From Ricinus communis (lineage: Eukaryota; Streptophyta; Magnoliopsida; Malpighiales; Euphorbiaceae), in the NCBI RefSeq assembly GCF_019578655.1, contig NC_063263.1:10167001-10231000 (forward strand): a stretch of DNA of 64,000 bases, in the 5' to 3' direction. Made by a program: the position numbers and the translations under genes. Below the pieces are notes generated by a model. That model searched no databases and was not told the DNA's origin. It saw only the letters and a program-made list of their open reading frames with translations. Of this stretch, positions 35,132 to 47,400 are shown one piece after another (the stretch's first letter is position 1; each line of letters opens with the position of its first letter).

Positions 35132-36427
35132 TTACAGCTGCTGGACCACTTGATGCATCTGCTTATTGTGCTGAATCATCTGTAGATTCACACGAGAGCA
35201 GGATCTTGCCATCTCTCCAGCAAGTGGGATCACTGGAAGACTGTCACAATTGCATATCTCAATCATAAATCCATCTGGGTCATGGAAGAACAGTTGATCT
35301 ACATGTATACCACCTTCTTCTACCGTTGCTCGAACATACTTTATTTCCGTCTCCTTCAGTTTCTTCTCAACCGCTCCCATGCTCTCGCACTATAAGATTA
35401 GGGGGAAAAGAAAAAAAACAAAAAAGAAAACTGGATTTTAACTCTAAATGCTCAAATTAAATGGATTCAACTCTATTTCCCTTGAATACCAAGTTAAGTA
35501 TACAACAAATCTATCAATTTTCTTGTTAGAATGTACAATTTTGATACTTCTTTTCTCCTTTGCCACTAGTAAAGTAAAATAAATCTAAGCGACTGCTATA
35601 AGAAAACTGAAAAGTGAACAACATGGTCCCAACTCCACAGTAATTAGTGAGACAATTGAATACCTATAGATATCATTTAAAAGAAACCAACGAAACAGAC
35701 AAGGATATACCAAACTCTTTTAACCTTTACGACACTGTACTGAATTAAACTTCAAAACCAGCAGTACTAGTTTCACATTCGATCCAACAACTAAAAAGTC
35801 TCAGACCCAACATTTATTCGATCGAACCCTATAAAATATATTTATAGAAAATTCTATGTAGCATAATATTTTTGTCCTCTAATATAGGATTCCTCCAAAG
35901 TTTAATAGCAAATAATTAAAACAGACTAGTTATTCTCATTTATAATGTTAGTCACTATGACGTGCAATTAAGAGCTGTGTACGAAAACCTTGAGAAACAA
36001 AGACCAAATAAGTATAGACTAGATTGAAATTTACCTGAAAAGAGATATGATTATCCTTAGGATTAATTTCACTTTTCTTTGGCATGTTCTCTGGATCTTC
36101 TGATTGCAATAAATGAATTCCAATCCCAAAGCCAAATAGCCTGCACACACACAACACACACATATATAAGAACACCATCATGCATCATAATCTTCAGAAC
36201 AAAATTTACATCAATTTCTTGCTATACATATATATAGCAAGTAGTTTTTGAGGGATACAATTCTGTGCATACCAAGCACCATCAAAGTCAAAAGATCCAG
36301 GTCTCCTTATAGGCACAAACCCTAGAACATTTTGATAAAAATCAATAGATTCCTCAACTGATCTACACAACAGAGAGATGTGATTCAAGGACTTCAGATG
36401 AAGAGGGTTTCCAGTATTCTCCTTCAT
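35132..36427 (-). CDS. Glyoxalase-I-like VOC-fold protein (GLYI4/GLYI7 type)
   Basis: Three exons on the minus strand: 36273-36427, 36035-36140 and 35132-35389. They join into 172 codons. The protein is a single vicinal-oxygen-chelate domain. It opens with LNHISLLCRSVEESIDFYQN, continues with FGIGIHLL and DNHISFQ, and ends with HDPDGFMIEICN. The putative metal ligands are His in LNHIS, His in GIHLL, His in DNHIS and Glu in MIEIC. A Gln/His-rich tail of about 30 residues follows. The family is annotated as lactoylglutathione lyase; small plant members of this group may detoxify methylglyoxal or have other VOC roles, so the substrate is uncertain. It matches At1g80160 and At1g15380 by sequence and position. 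Intron 1 has a TG-repeat right at its acceptor. Confidence 0.92.
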
Positions 36428-36638
36428 TTTCCAAGAAAAAAGAATAAACTTAACACCAAAAAAACACCCTCCAATAAAAGAATCAAAATGGGTTTCTTAA
36501 TTCAAGAATCAGAGATAGAAAATGAAAGAAACCAAGAAAAAAAATGATCAAAGAAAGAAAAGGAAATATGAAAAATTGGATGTTTGAGGCAGAAAAGGAA
36601 CCGCGAAAGTGAATGAATGTTGCATAGAAGTAGGCACT

Positions 36639-36646
36639 TATTTATA
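36639..36646 (-). promoter_or_regulatory. Candidate TATA box of the glyoxalase-like gene
   Basis: TATAAATA on the minus strand, about 210 bases upstream of the start codon. Confidence 0.5.
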
Positions 36647-36681
36647 GAACGATCAAAGAAGGTGGTGTATGTCAATTGGGC

Positions 36682-36687
36682 CACGTG
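36682..36687. promoter_or_regulatory. G-box/ABRE upstream of the glyoxalase-like gene
   Basis: On the minus strand the sequence is GACACGTGGC, a full ABRE with a CACGTG core, 36 bases upstream of the TATA box. A second half-similar GACACGTT lies at 36699-36706. Such pairs bind bZIP factors in ABA and drought responses; the regulation is inferred. Confidence 0.55.
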
Positions 36688-36709
36688 TCGATTATTTAAC
36701 GTGTCAATA

Positions 36710-38007
36710 TGGATGAGTCCAGCACGTAGATCCCATTGCTGACTAGGATAAGCATTTGATATCAGTTCTGATTTTAAGCAATTGGGTCAGTGACACGTTT
36801 GCTTCCTGTAAGTATAGTGCTTTTCTTTAGTTTTGGATTGTGGATTTTGGATTATATGTAACAACATAATTTGTTATTACCATTTTTGATTTTGAATCAT
36901 AAACATTTTCTATGTTTGATCTTACCAATTTATTTGGATTTCTTTTTTTTTTTTTTTTTGACAATTATAAATTTTTTACCCAAAACAGTAAAATGAAAAA
37001 AATAGAAGGAAAAACCATAGACTATACAAATTCTTTCCACCTAAATAAGCCACATGTACAAAATTCAAATCCTTTTTAAAATTACAAAATTAACAATTTC
37101 AATTAGAATCTAATCGGGTCCCTATATATAATTCTTCTATAACGAATACGTACTTACCATTTGGGAAGTGAAAAAACATGAATTGTAAGTGATTCCAAAT
37201 AGAGGAACTTTAATGGGATTCACGAGAGATTCCTATTCCATGAAAGAAAAAAGATAGAAATTTCTAGAGTCTTCACCCATGTTTACTGGTTTATATTTTA
37301 TATTCTTGACAATTACAAAAATTTAAAAGAAATTCCTGCTTTACTTTTTGAAAAATTAGAGAAAAGTTAATTATTATTGTCATTATTAGAGAAAATAATA
37401 CATGAAAATATGAAAAATATTAGAAATTTAGAGCTCTTGTTACATGAATATGAAATAAAAATTTGATTGATGGACGTAAGGCAAAGATTTAATTTGGGGT
37501 TACATAAAAGAGAGGAGAAATTCAAGTGAAAGAGAATCAAGTCCTTTGTCTTGCAACGTTTATGATGTAACAGGTTTTCTAGAGACAGTGAATATATAGT
37601 TGAAATTATAATAAATACATGTCATGACACAATTTGTCAAATAATGGAACGGACCATTTCATAATAACAAGTCAGCATGATTATGATCTAAACGTTTTTT
37701 ATTCTCCACATGCACAAAGAAAATGAATCAAAAATATTACTATCGGCCTCATGGCAACTAGAAAGTAAAAGGGTTTTTATCTTAATATTTTTCCAAATCA
37801 TCATTTATTTTCCTAATTAATAGTAAATCGACTTATTATTATTAGCAAGGTCAGGAGAATGATATCCAAACCGGTCGATCGAAGGTAGTCTTGAAGTTTT
37901 TTAGTTTTAATTATCATATTTCAAAAATTATTAAGATAATAATTATTTTTAAAATTCGAACATTGGATTCTTTATATTGATATTAAAATTAAATCATTCA
38001 ATAAACT

Positions 38008-38068
<61 letters not shown>

Positions 38069-40324
38069 AATTTCTTCTCATTGTTGCATAATATAAATGA
38101 TATTGACCTCAGAGTTCAAACTTTTCCCAAATATAGATTTAACCTGAGATTTAATGTAAAATAATTAAGAAGCTTTCTTGGTCAATATATAATTAGCTAA
38201 TTTTATTTTCTCTTAACTTCTTACATGATCGATTCTAGAAAAACAAAAACTTCTTACATAATTAGCTAAATTTGTTTTCTCTTAACTTCTCACATTCAGA
38301 GTAAGATTAATGAATTTCTTTAATTAGTAGACTGCTTAATATTTATAAAAAATAAAATTAAATGGATTAGTTAAAAAATGATTTGACTAACTAAAATAAG
38401 AAAAAAAATGTGCAGAAGATAAAATAATTCAAAGTATAGAATCTAAATTTTAGGGGAAAATAGTTTTCGATCTCTTCTAGCTCTTTTTATATTAATCTAA
38501 TAAATATTTAAATTTTATTTTTAAATTTTTATATATCTAATTTTTATTTAATGTAATAAATATTTAAATTTTATTTTACGATAATATTTAAATATTTTTA
38601 TACATTAGAAATAAATATGCTAAATAAAGATATATATTAAATATATTTAATTATTATTAAAAATATAAATTAAAAAGCTATTTAATTACATAAAATATTA
38701 AAATATTAAAAATTATTAAATAGTCAAAACTGATATCTCCAAATATATATTTAGCCAAATAGTTTTGAAAGGTAAGTTAGCTGTTTTTAGCCAAGATAAC
38801 TTCCTTCGTCTCCTTTTCTTCATATATGTTTAAATAGTTAAATCTTAAAAATTAAATAAATAATTAAACATAATACTTAAAATTTCAGTATTTATAGTAA
38901 TTAATTTTAAAATTTACTAAATAACAACTTACTCTAAAACATAATTTAGTACAACACTCATTTCCGTTTGTTTTTATCCATATTTACTAATTAAACGTAA
39001 AATTCAAAAACTTTTGTATTTGAGAAAAGAGAAATCAATTAAGCATAATTTTATTTTCTCATAAAATCCATAATTATTATTTCTTTTTTAATATATATCT
39101 TATCAAATTCATCTATTTATTCTAATTTTACAATCTTTCTTGAGAGTAAAAATAAAAAGGGAAACATTTAATATGATTTAAGCTCTATTTTGAACTTACA
39201 TCTAAATGAAAAAGAAATATATTATTTATTTTATTTATTTATTTAGCATTAAAGATCTAACGTAATCTGGCTACATAACAAGTAGCAGTTTTCTTTTTAT
39301 TCTTACTATAACAAGTAATAAAACTTTATTAATATGGACATATAGTGAATAAGAAGACTTAAACTGAAAATTTCAATTATCACAAATAAAAAATACTAAT
39401 TAGATTATCCTTTATTTAAATTTATTTAATTTAGTTAATTGTTGTTTGTTGAATTAAGTGAAAGGTATTTTTCTGAAGAAATGACTCTCCTTCTCATGCA
39501 ATCAGATTATTGGCAGACCCCATATGTCAAGTACATGTCTAAACATTTGTTTAATTTAAGATCATGGTGCTAATGAGGTATTAATAGGACAATATAGTTA
39601 GTTGAACATCTCTAATATAAAATGCTTGGAAGAAAAATTGTCCATGAAGTCAATGATAACATATGAACAGTTAGCCATTTGATTTTATTTTTATATTCAA
39701 AAGGGTTTAAAAATAAGGCCTACTTACTTTTATTATATTTTTCAGTCTTATCAGAAAAAAATGATAAAAAAACCTCAAAGACTACGTAATCTAAGTACCA
39801 ATATAATAAATTTATTCTCGTACATTAAAATATTTATGCTGTTTTTTATAAAAGAAAAAGAAATTTTAATTACTAATCAAATTTTAATTCAGACTAACGA
39901 TAATTCAATAACTAAATCATCAAAATGCAGCTTGATTTTTCCCATATAATTACTATAAAAATAAAATAAAACATAGTAAGCATATTGGCTTTTAAGTTAA
40001 AAGAAAGGTTGCAAACTGGATATATACTCATCTCATAAGATTAATCTAGTTATGGCCTGTGATTTTATAATTAATAAGAAGCTAATGTGTTATTTCAAAA
40101 CTAATAAGAGACACCCCACTTTAATTTACATCTTTATTGTTTTTAATTTTTTTAAAAGTTTTGAGAATTTAACTGATATCTATTAATTGAAATAAGAAAA
40201 CTGTATTAGCTCATTAACCTTACATATGATTGTAGGTTTAATTTGAAGTTTCTTAGTGTATATAAAGTGATTTTAGGAGAATCTTTCATAAAATAAAAAA
40301 ATAAAAAATTAAATCTTTCATATA
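36710..40324. other. AT-rich intergenic region
   Basis: About 3.6 kb with no supported gene. It holds a long (AT)n run at 38010-38065 and a poly-T tract near 36942-36959. Small frames such as 39761-39949 are Lys/Asn/Ile-rich, as expected of random AT-rich DNA. Confidence 0.5.
38010..38065. repeat. (AT)n microsatellite
   Basis: Uninterrupted AT dinucleotides for about 55 bases, the longest such run in the window. Confidence 0.9.
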
Positions 40325-40329
40325 GTCCA

Positions 40330-40727
40330 TGTAACAATTCAGAACCATATTATATGAGATATTATCCGTTTTAGCCCCTCACTAGTTTTATTTCTTTAGT
40401 GAATTTGAAAACTTTCTAGGAAGTTCCCTATTCTAAAATTTCTCTGAACTAAGCACGTTTAACTTTGGAGTACCTACGATTCCACGACCAAACAACCAAA
40501 GAACGCATCATATGATTAGTTCTAACTCTTTACATATATGTTATCAATCATTTCCCACCTCATTTCGATATGCAATTTGATTCATTTACGTACCCCCGTA
40601 TTTTAGAGTGTTGTCATCTTAGAAACCTGCCAGAAGCCGCTCCTTGTCCATACATCCTATCTTTTTTTTTTGCCTCGGCGTTCACTTTTCGCCTTCGTCG
40701 GACTGCTTTCTAGGCCAAACTGTCACA
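40330..40727 (-). repeat. 3' LTR of the TRIM-like element
   Basis: Repeat copy with intact TG...CA ends on the minus strand. It aligns over its full length with 40798-41201, at roughly 80-85% by eye. Confidence 0.75.
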
Positions 40728-40783
40728 TGCTACCAGCTTTCGCTTGGTTCATCCCCCAACCACACATCTACTAGAGGGGTCCT

Positions 40784-40795
40784 GCTCTGATACCA
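40784..40795 (-). other. Primer binding site (initiator Met tRNA)
   Basis: Minus strand TGGTATCAGAGC, two bases after the 5' LTR end at 40798. Confidence 0.8.
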
Positions 40796-40797
40796 TT

Positions 40798-41201
40798 TGC
40801 AACGACCTGTAACCAGATTACATGAGATATTGTACGCTTTGGTCCCTCACTGGCCTCACGGTTTTGTCCCTTTAGTGTATTCGAGAACTTTACAGGAGAT
40901 CCCTCATCCTGGAATTTCTCTAAACCAAACACGTTTAACTTTGAAGTTCCTACAACTCTAGGTCCAAACAACCAAAAGACGCCTCATATGATTAGTTCTA
41001 ACTCTTTACATATATGTTATCAATCATTCTCCATCCTATTTCGATGTGCAATTCGATTCATTCATGTATTTCCGTATCTTAAAGTGTTGTCATCCTAAAA
41101 GTCTGCCAAAAGCCGCTCATTATTCAGACATTCTATCTTTTCTTTGCCTCCGCGTTTACTTCTCGCTCTCGTCGAACTGCGCTCTAAGTCAAGCTGTCAT
41201 A
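40798..41201 (-). repeat. 5' LTR of the TRIM-like element
   Basis: Second repeat copy, adjacent to the primer site. The start reads TATG where TG is expected. Confidence 0.75.
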
Positions 41202-41206
41202 ATCCA

Positions 41207-44200
41207 AAAAAGGCAATATATTAAAAAGAGGAGGAATACTCTAGATTTAAGTGTTCTATAAATGATATTTATAGTAATATCATGTTGTTAATTAATTATA
41301 TCACCATCAATCCTATTTGTTGATTAACTAATCAATTAATTAATTAGTCACTGCTATCAGAATGTCTATAATCATCTTAAGACCATACATTAAAAATACT
41401 ATTTGATGTCATCTGGGGTCAGTTCATGCACTATTATTAAAGCTTATTAAAATAAGATAACCCAGAAAAGAAAGATAAAAAAAGAAGGGTAAATCAATGT
41501 GAGGTGGGATATATTAATGGCGTAGAAAACCTATATAAAGTGAAAGTGATTGACAATGAAAGTTGTTTTAACTTATAATAACTTTTTATTTTTTTCTTTA
41601 AAAGTTTTCCACGTTCATCCTTGTCAACATCCACTGACAACCGCAAATTGCAAGACAGAAAGCACATGTAACTCATAAAATTTTGTCCACTGAGCAGTAA
41701 GAGTTCTTTTTAGCCTGTTATCGACTGAAGTTCAGAAAATTAATAAAATTTATTTATAAATTTATATAAAATTAATTATATAATTAAATCAAATTTTAAT
41801 ATAATAAATAACCCTTCTAAATAAAATTTTATATTAATAAATTAATATATTTCATAATATAAAAATATATTTTTTAATTTTATTATTTTATTTATATTTT
41901 TTAAATATTTTTTTTATAAATTTTAACTAAATATAATATTAATTTTAATTTTCAATGCGAAGTAGCAAACTATAAAGTGAAAGGTTCTGCATAATTTTTA
42001 ACTTTTCTTATTATATTTAGTTTAATAATTTTATACAACTTACAGTTGTTTATGTAAGAATTTATAATATAAGAGTCCAAATAAAAAGAGACTTACAAAT
42101 ATTTTTAGAGAAAAGCTTATAGAATATCATTTAATGCTATTTAAATAACAGCTGATCGATTGAGGTATTTAGTGAAATTATTACGGTTGCCGGTAAAAAA
42201 TATTGCCATCAATTTATTATTTTGAAAGTAATAATATTGTTTTGTTTTGTCTCAATAAAAAAGATTGTTATGTTTAATATATTAAAAAATAATGTAAAAT
42301 TTAAAGAAGAGGCTCCCTATTTAGTTTAGTTTTAAAAGTTGTATAAGTCACTATATTTAAAAGATAATGAAAATAAGTAACTGAAAAAAATAATTAAAAG
42401 AAAAAGAAAATAAGTTACTATTGCCTTCACCTTGGCTTAAAATTATTCATGATATTGATTTTAGAAATAAGATAATTTTACTAGGTTTAAGAAGTTATTA
42501 TTATCTTTTTAAAAAAGAACCTAGTAAATCATATTTAATAAAGAAAATCCATATTGACTTGCATAAGATCTTTTTCACATATCCAAGCAATTGCCGACTC
42601 GATAGAGAGCACTTGCAATGTGGCATCATGGCAAGTCCAAGAAGCCAAGCCCAAGCACCACTTCAATCAAGAGGCCTTATATTTTGGTTTTGGGATCGCA
42701 TTATATTATAGTACGGTCCAAATATAATACGTGTGTCAGAATTTTGATGGACGTGTTCGAAATTTATATTTATTAAGTCTTTATTAAATTTTTATTATTT
42801 ATTAATTTTATTTTATTTAAAAGTACTTTATTACAAATATTTGTAATATAACTTCAATTTGATATTTTTTAATTTACTAACTGTAAAGATAATTAGTATT
42901 ATATTTATATTATATATATCAATTTGAATTGATTAATGAATATGGTGCTTGTTAATTGTGAATATCTATTAATAAACTAATAAAAATTATGCTTATGTTA
43001 ATTATAAAAATATTTTAATATGCATAAAAAATAATGAATCAAACTTGTATAAAAGAGTCAACATCATTTTCATATAAAACAATATTTCACATTGATATAA
43101 AAAATATATAAATTTATAACTACTAATTTAATAAAAATAAATTAATGGACATACATATCATAAATAATGAATATTCTTCACTAAAATAATGAACATTTTA
43201 AAAGTTGATGTAATAAAAAATAAATATTTTTATAATAGATAATAAATATTATGCCTATAAATAATGAATATTGATGTCTATCATAAAAATGTAACACTTC
43301 CAGTTATGAAATTATCAATTATATTTTGATAAAATTCTTAAATTGTCAAATATGTAAACAATTAGTATCCACTAATAATTTAGTTTTTTAAGTATATAAA
43401 GACTTTCTAAAAATTGTATTATATGAATTTTAATAAGTAATTTATTTTATCATTTATCAAAAATATATAAATTTTTAATTTTTTAGAGCATTGATTAATT
43501 GAAGAAAACAAAAAAAATGTATTAATAATTATATTAATTTTTTCTAAAAATAAAAGCGTGTTGCGAAACTGTTGGCCCGAACGTATGTTCCTGCCTTGCC
43601 TCTGGACCACACTGACACTTGCAAAGTGATCGAGGTGCCGGGCATAATTTGCCGTGAATCAATTATCGAGTTCATCGTTCTTGGGCTCTTAAAGACTATT
43701 TAATTTTGCTTTAGGATCTGAACTTAAGTTAGGTAGACACATGGCATGTCTAGTTTTCCCATTGTTACACCTTTTATTGCTATATTGGACCAAATTAAGT
43801 GTTATATGTATCAGTTTCATTAGGCTTAATTAGTGAAGATGTGTGTCACAATAACGAGTTATAATGATAAAACATTAATTAATATTTATGTTATCTTTAT
43901 TCTTGAGACCATGGACGAAGTATTCCTTGAAGTGTGGTACTTTGTCTCTTTCTCATGCTCTTTGTTTTGTTTAATTTTTCATTTGCTTTATGAGGTTCTC
44001 TTTTCTTTGTTTAATTATCCACTCCTCTGTTGTTTTGGCCGCAGAAGAGATTTAAAAATATTAATATTTGTGAGATTTTCTTTTGGCTTCACATACTTAA
44101 ATTCAAAATCATTAGCATGTAATGATGAATTTCTGCTTTCTTTGTCTTAGAAATTAAGACAAGAACAAAGATACTAACGTGGTTAACAAGTCAAGGACAC

Positions 44201-44484
44201 ACTAATTAATTAAGACTTCAATCGTAATTAATACATTTTAATATATTGAGTTGAAAATATAAATAATACAAACTCACCTGAAATATTTAATATTATACTC
44301 AAAATTGCTTTTTACTTAAAAGTTTAAGATGTGAAGTGAGACAGCTTCATCTTCCATTTACATACTGACAAAAATTTTATCTACTGTATATTACACCAAA
44401 CTATTAAATTAATAACATGTATAAGATCTATGGTTGTAATTTAAAACACATATTCGTCTTTCATGCAAAATATAAAGCACTCGG
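41207..44484. other. AT-rich spacer upstream of the RNL gene
   Basis: No supported gene. Two small islands of balanced composition stand out, at about 42570-42690 and 43555-43690; neither gives a recognisable protein. An open frame at 43833-44150 is hydrophobic and without family features. Confidence 0.45.
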
Positions 44485-47400
44485 ATGGCCTTTCGACAAT
44501 GCAAATTTTCTGTCTTCCATAAGGAAATGTTAAAGATGCTTAGGTTTGAAAACATTCGTGTGGAAGAAGTACTAAATGAGTTGCACAAAGCTGTTCAGGA
44601 TGCTTTAGTGCAGGAAACAGATGCTTCTTCTGATGTCTTGCAGAGCATTTTATTGACGCTGCTATCTCTAATTGACACTGTGAAGCGCATAGAAGATGTT
44701 AATAAGCTGTTTTCTAATCGAATTTATGAAGCATTAAAATTGATGGAAGAGATAAGGAACGGGAAGAAGATTGTTGAGAGCCTTGGGTCAGGGAAAGCAT
44801 GCTGTCAATGCTTTACAATGGCTCCCCCTCGCAGTAGGGAACTCAAAAACCTGTTACGTTCACTTGAAATGTTATCTGCTCTTGTACAAGAGCAGGAAAC
44901 AAGTTCTGCATTGAACATTCAGGAAACTCTGCATTGCGAATGCTTCCCTGAGATTAAACCGGACACCGATGATGAAGAGGAAATCATGTATACTAAACTA
45001 CTGCCAGAGCATATTGTTGGATTCGATTTGTTCCTTACTGAGCTAAAGCAGGAGTTGTTCAAAGATGAACACTCAGTTGTTATATTGTCAGCGCCCGGAG
45101 GATATGGAAAAACAACATTGGCTAAATTGCTCTGTCGGGACAAACAAGTTAAAGGTATCAAGTAGATAAAACTGATCTCTTTCCTTTTGTGCATTAACTT
45201 ATTTATATTTGAATACTTCTCCAGTTCATATATATTCAACCATTAGATTAGACAATTCTTTAGCTATATTAAACTGAAATTTTTATCATGACTAATTATC
45301 AATACTTCGATATCTTTGTTGAAACTGGCTGATGTTCTTAGCAGCCTGTAGATATTTTGCATTAAAATTTGAGAAGTGAAAGCATGCTATTGTAGATTGT
45401 TAACGAATATCAGCTTTCTCACATAGAATTTGACAGACAAATTCCGGAACAATGTATTCTTTGTTACCGTCAGCAAGATGGGAAACCTAAAGGTTATCAT
45501 CAAGCAAGTCCTTCAGCAGAAGCGTTATCAGGTACCCAAGTTTGAGAGCGATGAACAGGCAATTAACTACTTGGAGGAAAAACTACTGCAGCTAAGACAT
45601 AATCCTATATTGTTGGTTCTAGATGATGTTTGGTCTGGATCAGAAGTCATCATTGAGAAACTCAAGTTCCAAATGGGCAATTACAAGATTTTAGTGACAT
45701 CAAGATCCGAGTTTTCAAGCTTAGGTTTTACATATAAATTGCCAACTCTGAAAAAAGAAGATGCTGAGGCACTTTTTCAGCGATCAGCATTCCCACTTAA
45801 TGAATACTCTGAAAAGGAATTAGAGGGAATTTCTGCACTTGGTAGATACAGTCGTCGATATGACTATCATGATGATCCATATGAATATCCACAACATCTG
45901 GTAAGTTGTTGCTCTACAATTGTGAATTAGAATATCCTTTTTAAATTCATTGATAAGAGCACATTAAAGTACAGACACTATTTTATCTATTTTTGATATT
46001 GACTTGGAATATTTTAGAAATTTTAGATTTTATTTTATTTTTACTTTATTATTTCTAACAATGAATAATCTGATAAGAAACTGAAGAAATTTTCTGCATA
46101 GGATAAATGTAGTCCATATGCCTATCATGATCATCTATATGTGTACAAAATAAGGTAAGCTGTGGCCCCACAATTGTGATTTTGAATTTTCATTTTAAAT
46201 TCATCAATAGATATAATTAGAGTTTCATATGAATGAGAATGTCCTTTTTTAAATTCATCAACAGGAACAAATTATAATTCCATATTTATTTGCAGACAAT
46301 ATTTTTAATGTATTTTTGCATATAAATTAAAGGGTAGTTTGACATTGATTTTGAGTACTTTGAAAATTTTAGATTTTATTTTATTTTTACTTTTGCTTTT
46401 TCTGATAATGAATACTTTGACAAGGAACTGCAGAAATCTTCCGCATATGATAAACGTAGTCAATATGCCTATCATGATTATCCATATGAACACCTACAAT
46501 ATAAGGTAAGTTGTAACCCTACAATTGCCAATTAAAATATTCCTTTTAAATACATCATGTTAGAGTTTCATATAGACATGCAAACATCTCTTTATCTATT
46601 TGTATATAAATTATATTTTGAAAATTTAAATTTTGTTTTATATTTACTGTTACTATTTCTAACAATGAATACTCCAACAAGAAACCTGAGATTTTTTGCA
46701 CTAGATAAATACAGACGATATAACTATCGTGATCGTGCATCTAAATATTCATAATATCATTTAAGTTGTGGGTTTATAATTGTGAATTAGAATATTATTT
46801 TTTTAAAATTTATTAGTAGAAACACATTAAAATTCCATATTCATGTACATAGATTGTTTTATGTATTTTTGCATACAGATTAAAGGTTAGTTTCACATTG
46901 ATTTAGATTACTTTGAAAATTTTAGATTTTTAATTTTTAATTTTTAATTTTTATTTTTACTATTTCTAATAATGAATATTCTGACAAGGAAATGATGAGA
47001 CCGTCCGCATATGATAAACACAACCAATATGAGTATCGTGATCGTCGATATAAATATCCTCAACATCAAGTAAGCTGTGACATATAATTATGAATTGTAA
47101 TATCTTTTTTAAATTCATCCATAGAAACACATTAGGGTTCCATATCTATTTGCAGACACTGTCTTATGTATCTCTGCACATATATTAAAAGTTAGTTTGA
47201 CATTGATTTGGGGTACTTTGAAAATTTTAGATTTTATCTTTTTTTACTTTTATTATTTCTAATAATGGAAACTCTGATAAGGAATTGGAGGAATCTTTCG
47301 CGCACGATGGATTCAGTCAATATGCCTATCTTGATCATCCGTATAAATATCTACAAGATAAGGTAAGTTGTGATCTATAATTATGAATTAGAATATTCTT

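Larger units (their letters stand above)
40330..41201 (-). mobile_element. TRIM-like LTR element (no coding capacity)
   Basis: Two direct repeats of about 400 bases (40330-40727 and 40798-41201) flank an interior of only 70 bases. Read on the minus strand, each repeat ends in GTT(A/G)CA. The left copy starts TGTG; the right starts TATG by an apparent G-to-A change. Right after the 5' LTR comes TGGTATCAGAGC, complementary to the initiator methionine tRNA, then a G-rich stretch (GGTTGGGGGATGAA) that could act as polypurine tract. Flanks are gtcca and atcca, a likely target duplication with one change. This is the layout of a terminal-repeat retrotransposon in miniature, dependent on enzymes from elsewhere. 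LTRs are long for this class, so an internally deleted LTR element is the alternative. Confidence 0.75.

Noticed and set aside
36502..36684. Minus-strand frame upstream of the glyoxalase-like gene
   Set aside because: It covers the 5' UTR, TATA box and G-box region, and its sequence is low-complexity Phe/Ser.
40771..40971. Minus-strand frame of 66 codons
   Set aside because: It spans the primer site and LTR of the TRIM-like element and is not a gene.
42421..42711. 96-codon plus-strand frame
   Set aside because: Starts without an ATG and shows no family similarity; only its 3' part has balanced composition.
43833..44150. 105-codon hydrophobic frame upstream of the RNL gene
   Set aside because: Considered as a missing first RNL exon, but it has no CC-R similarity and no usable donor in frame.
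46078..46154. First array unit as a cassette exon
   Set aside because: It is 77 nt with an in-frame TAG, so inclusion would truncate the RNL.
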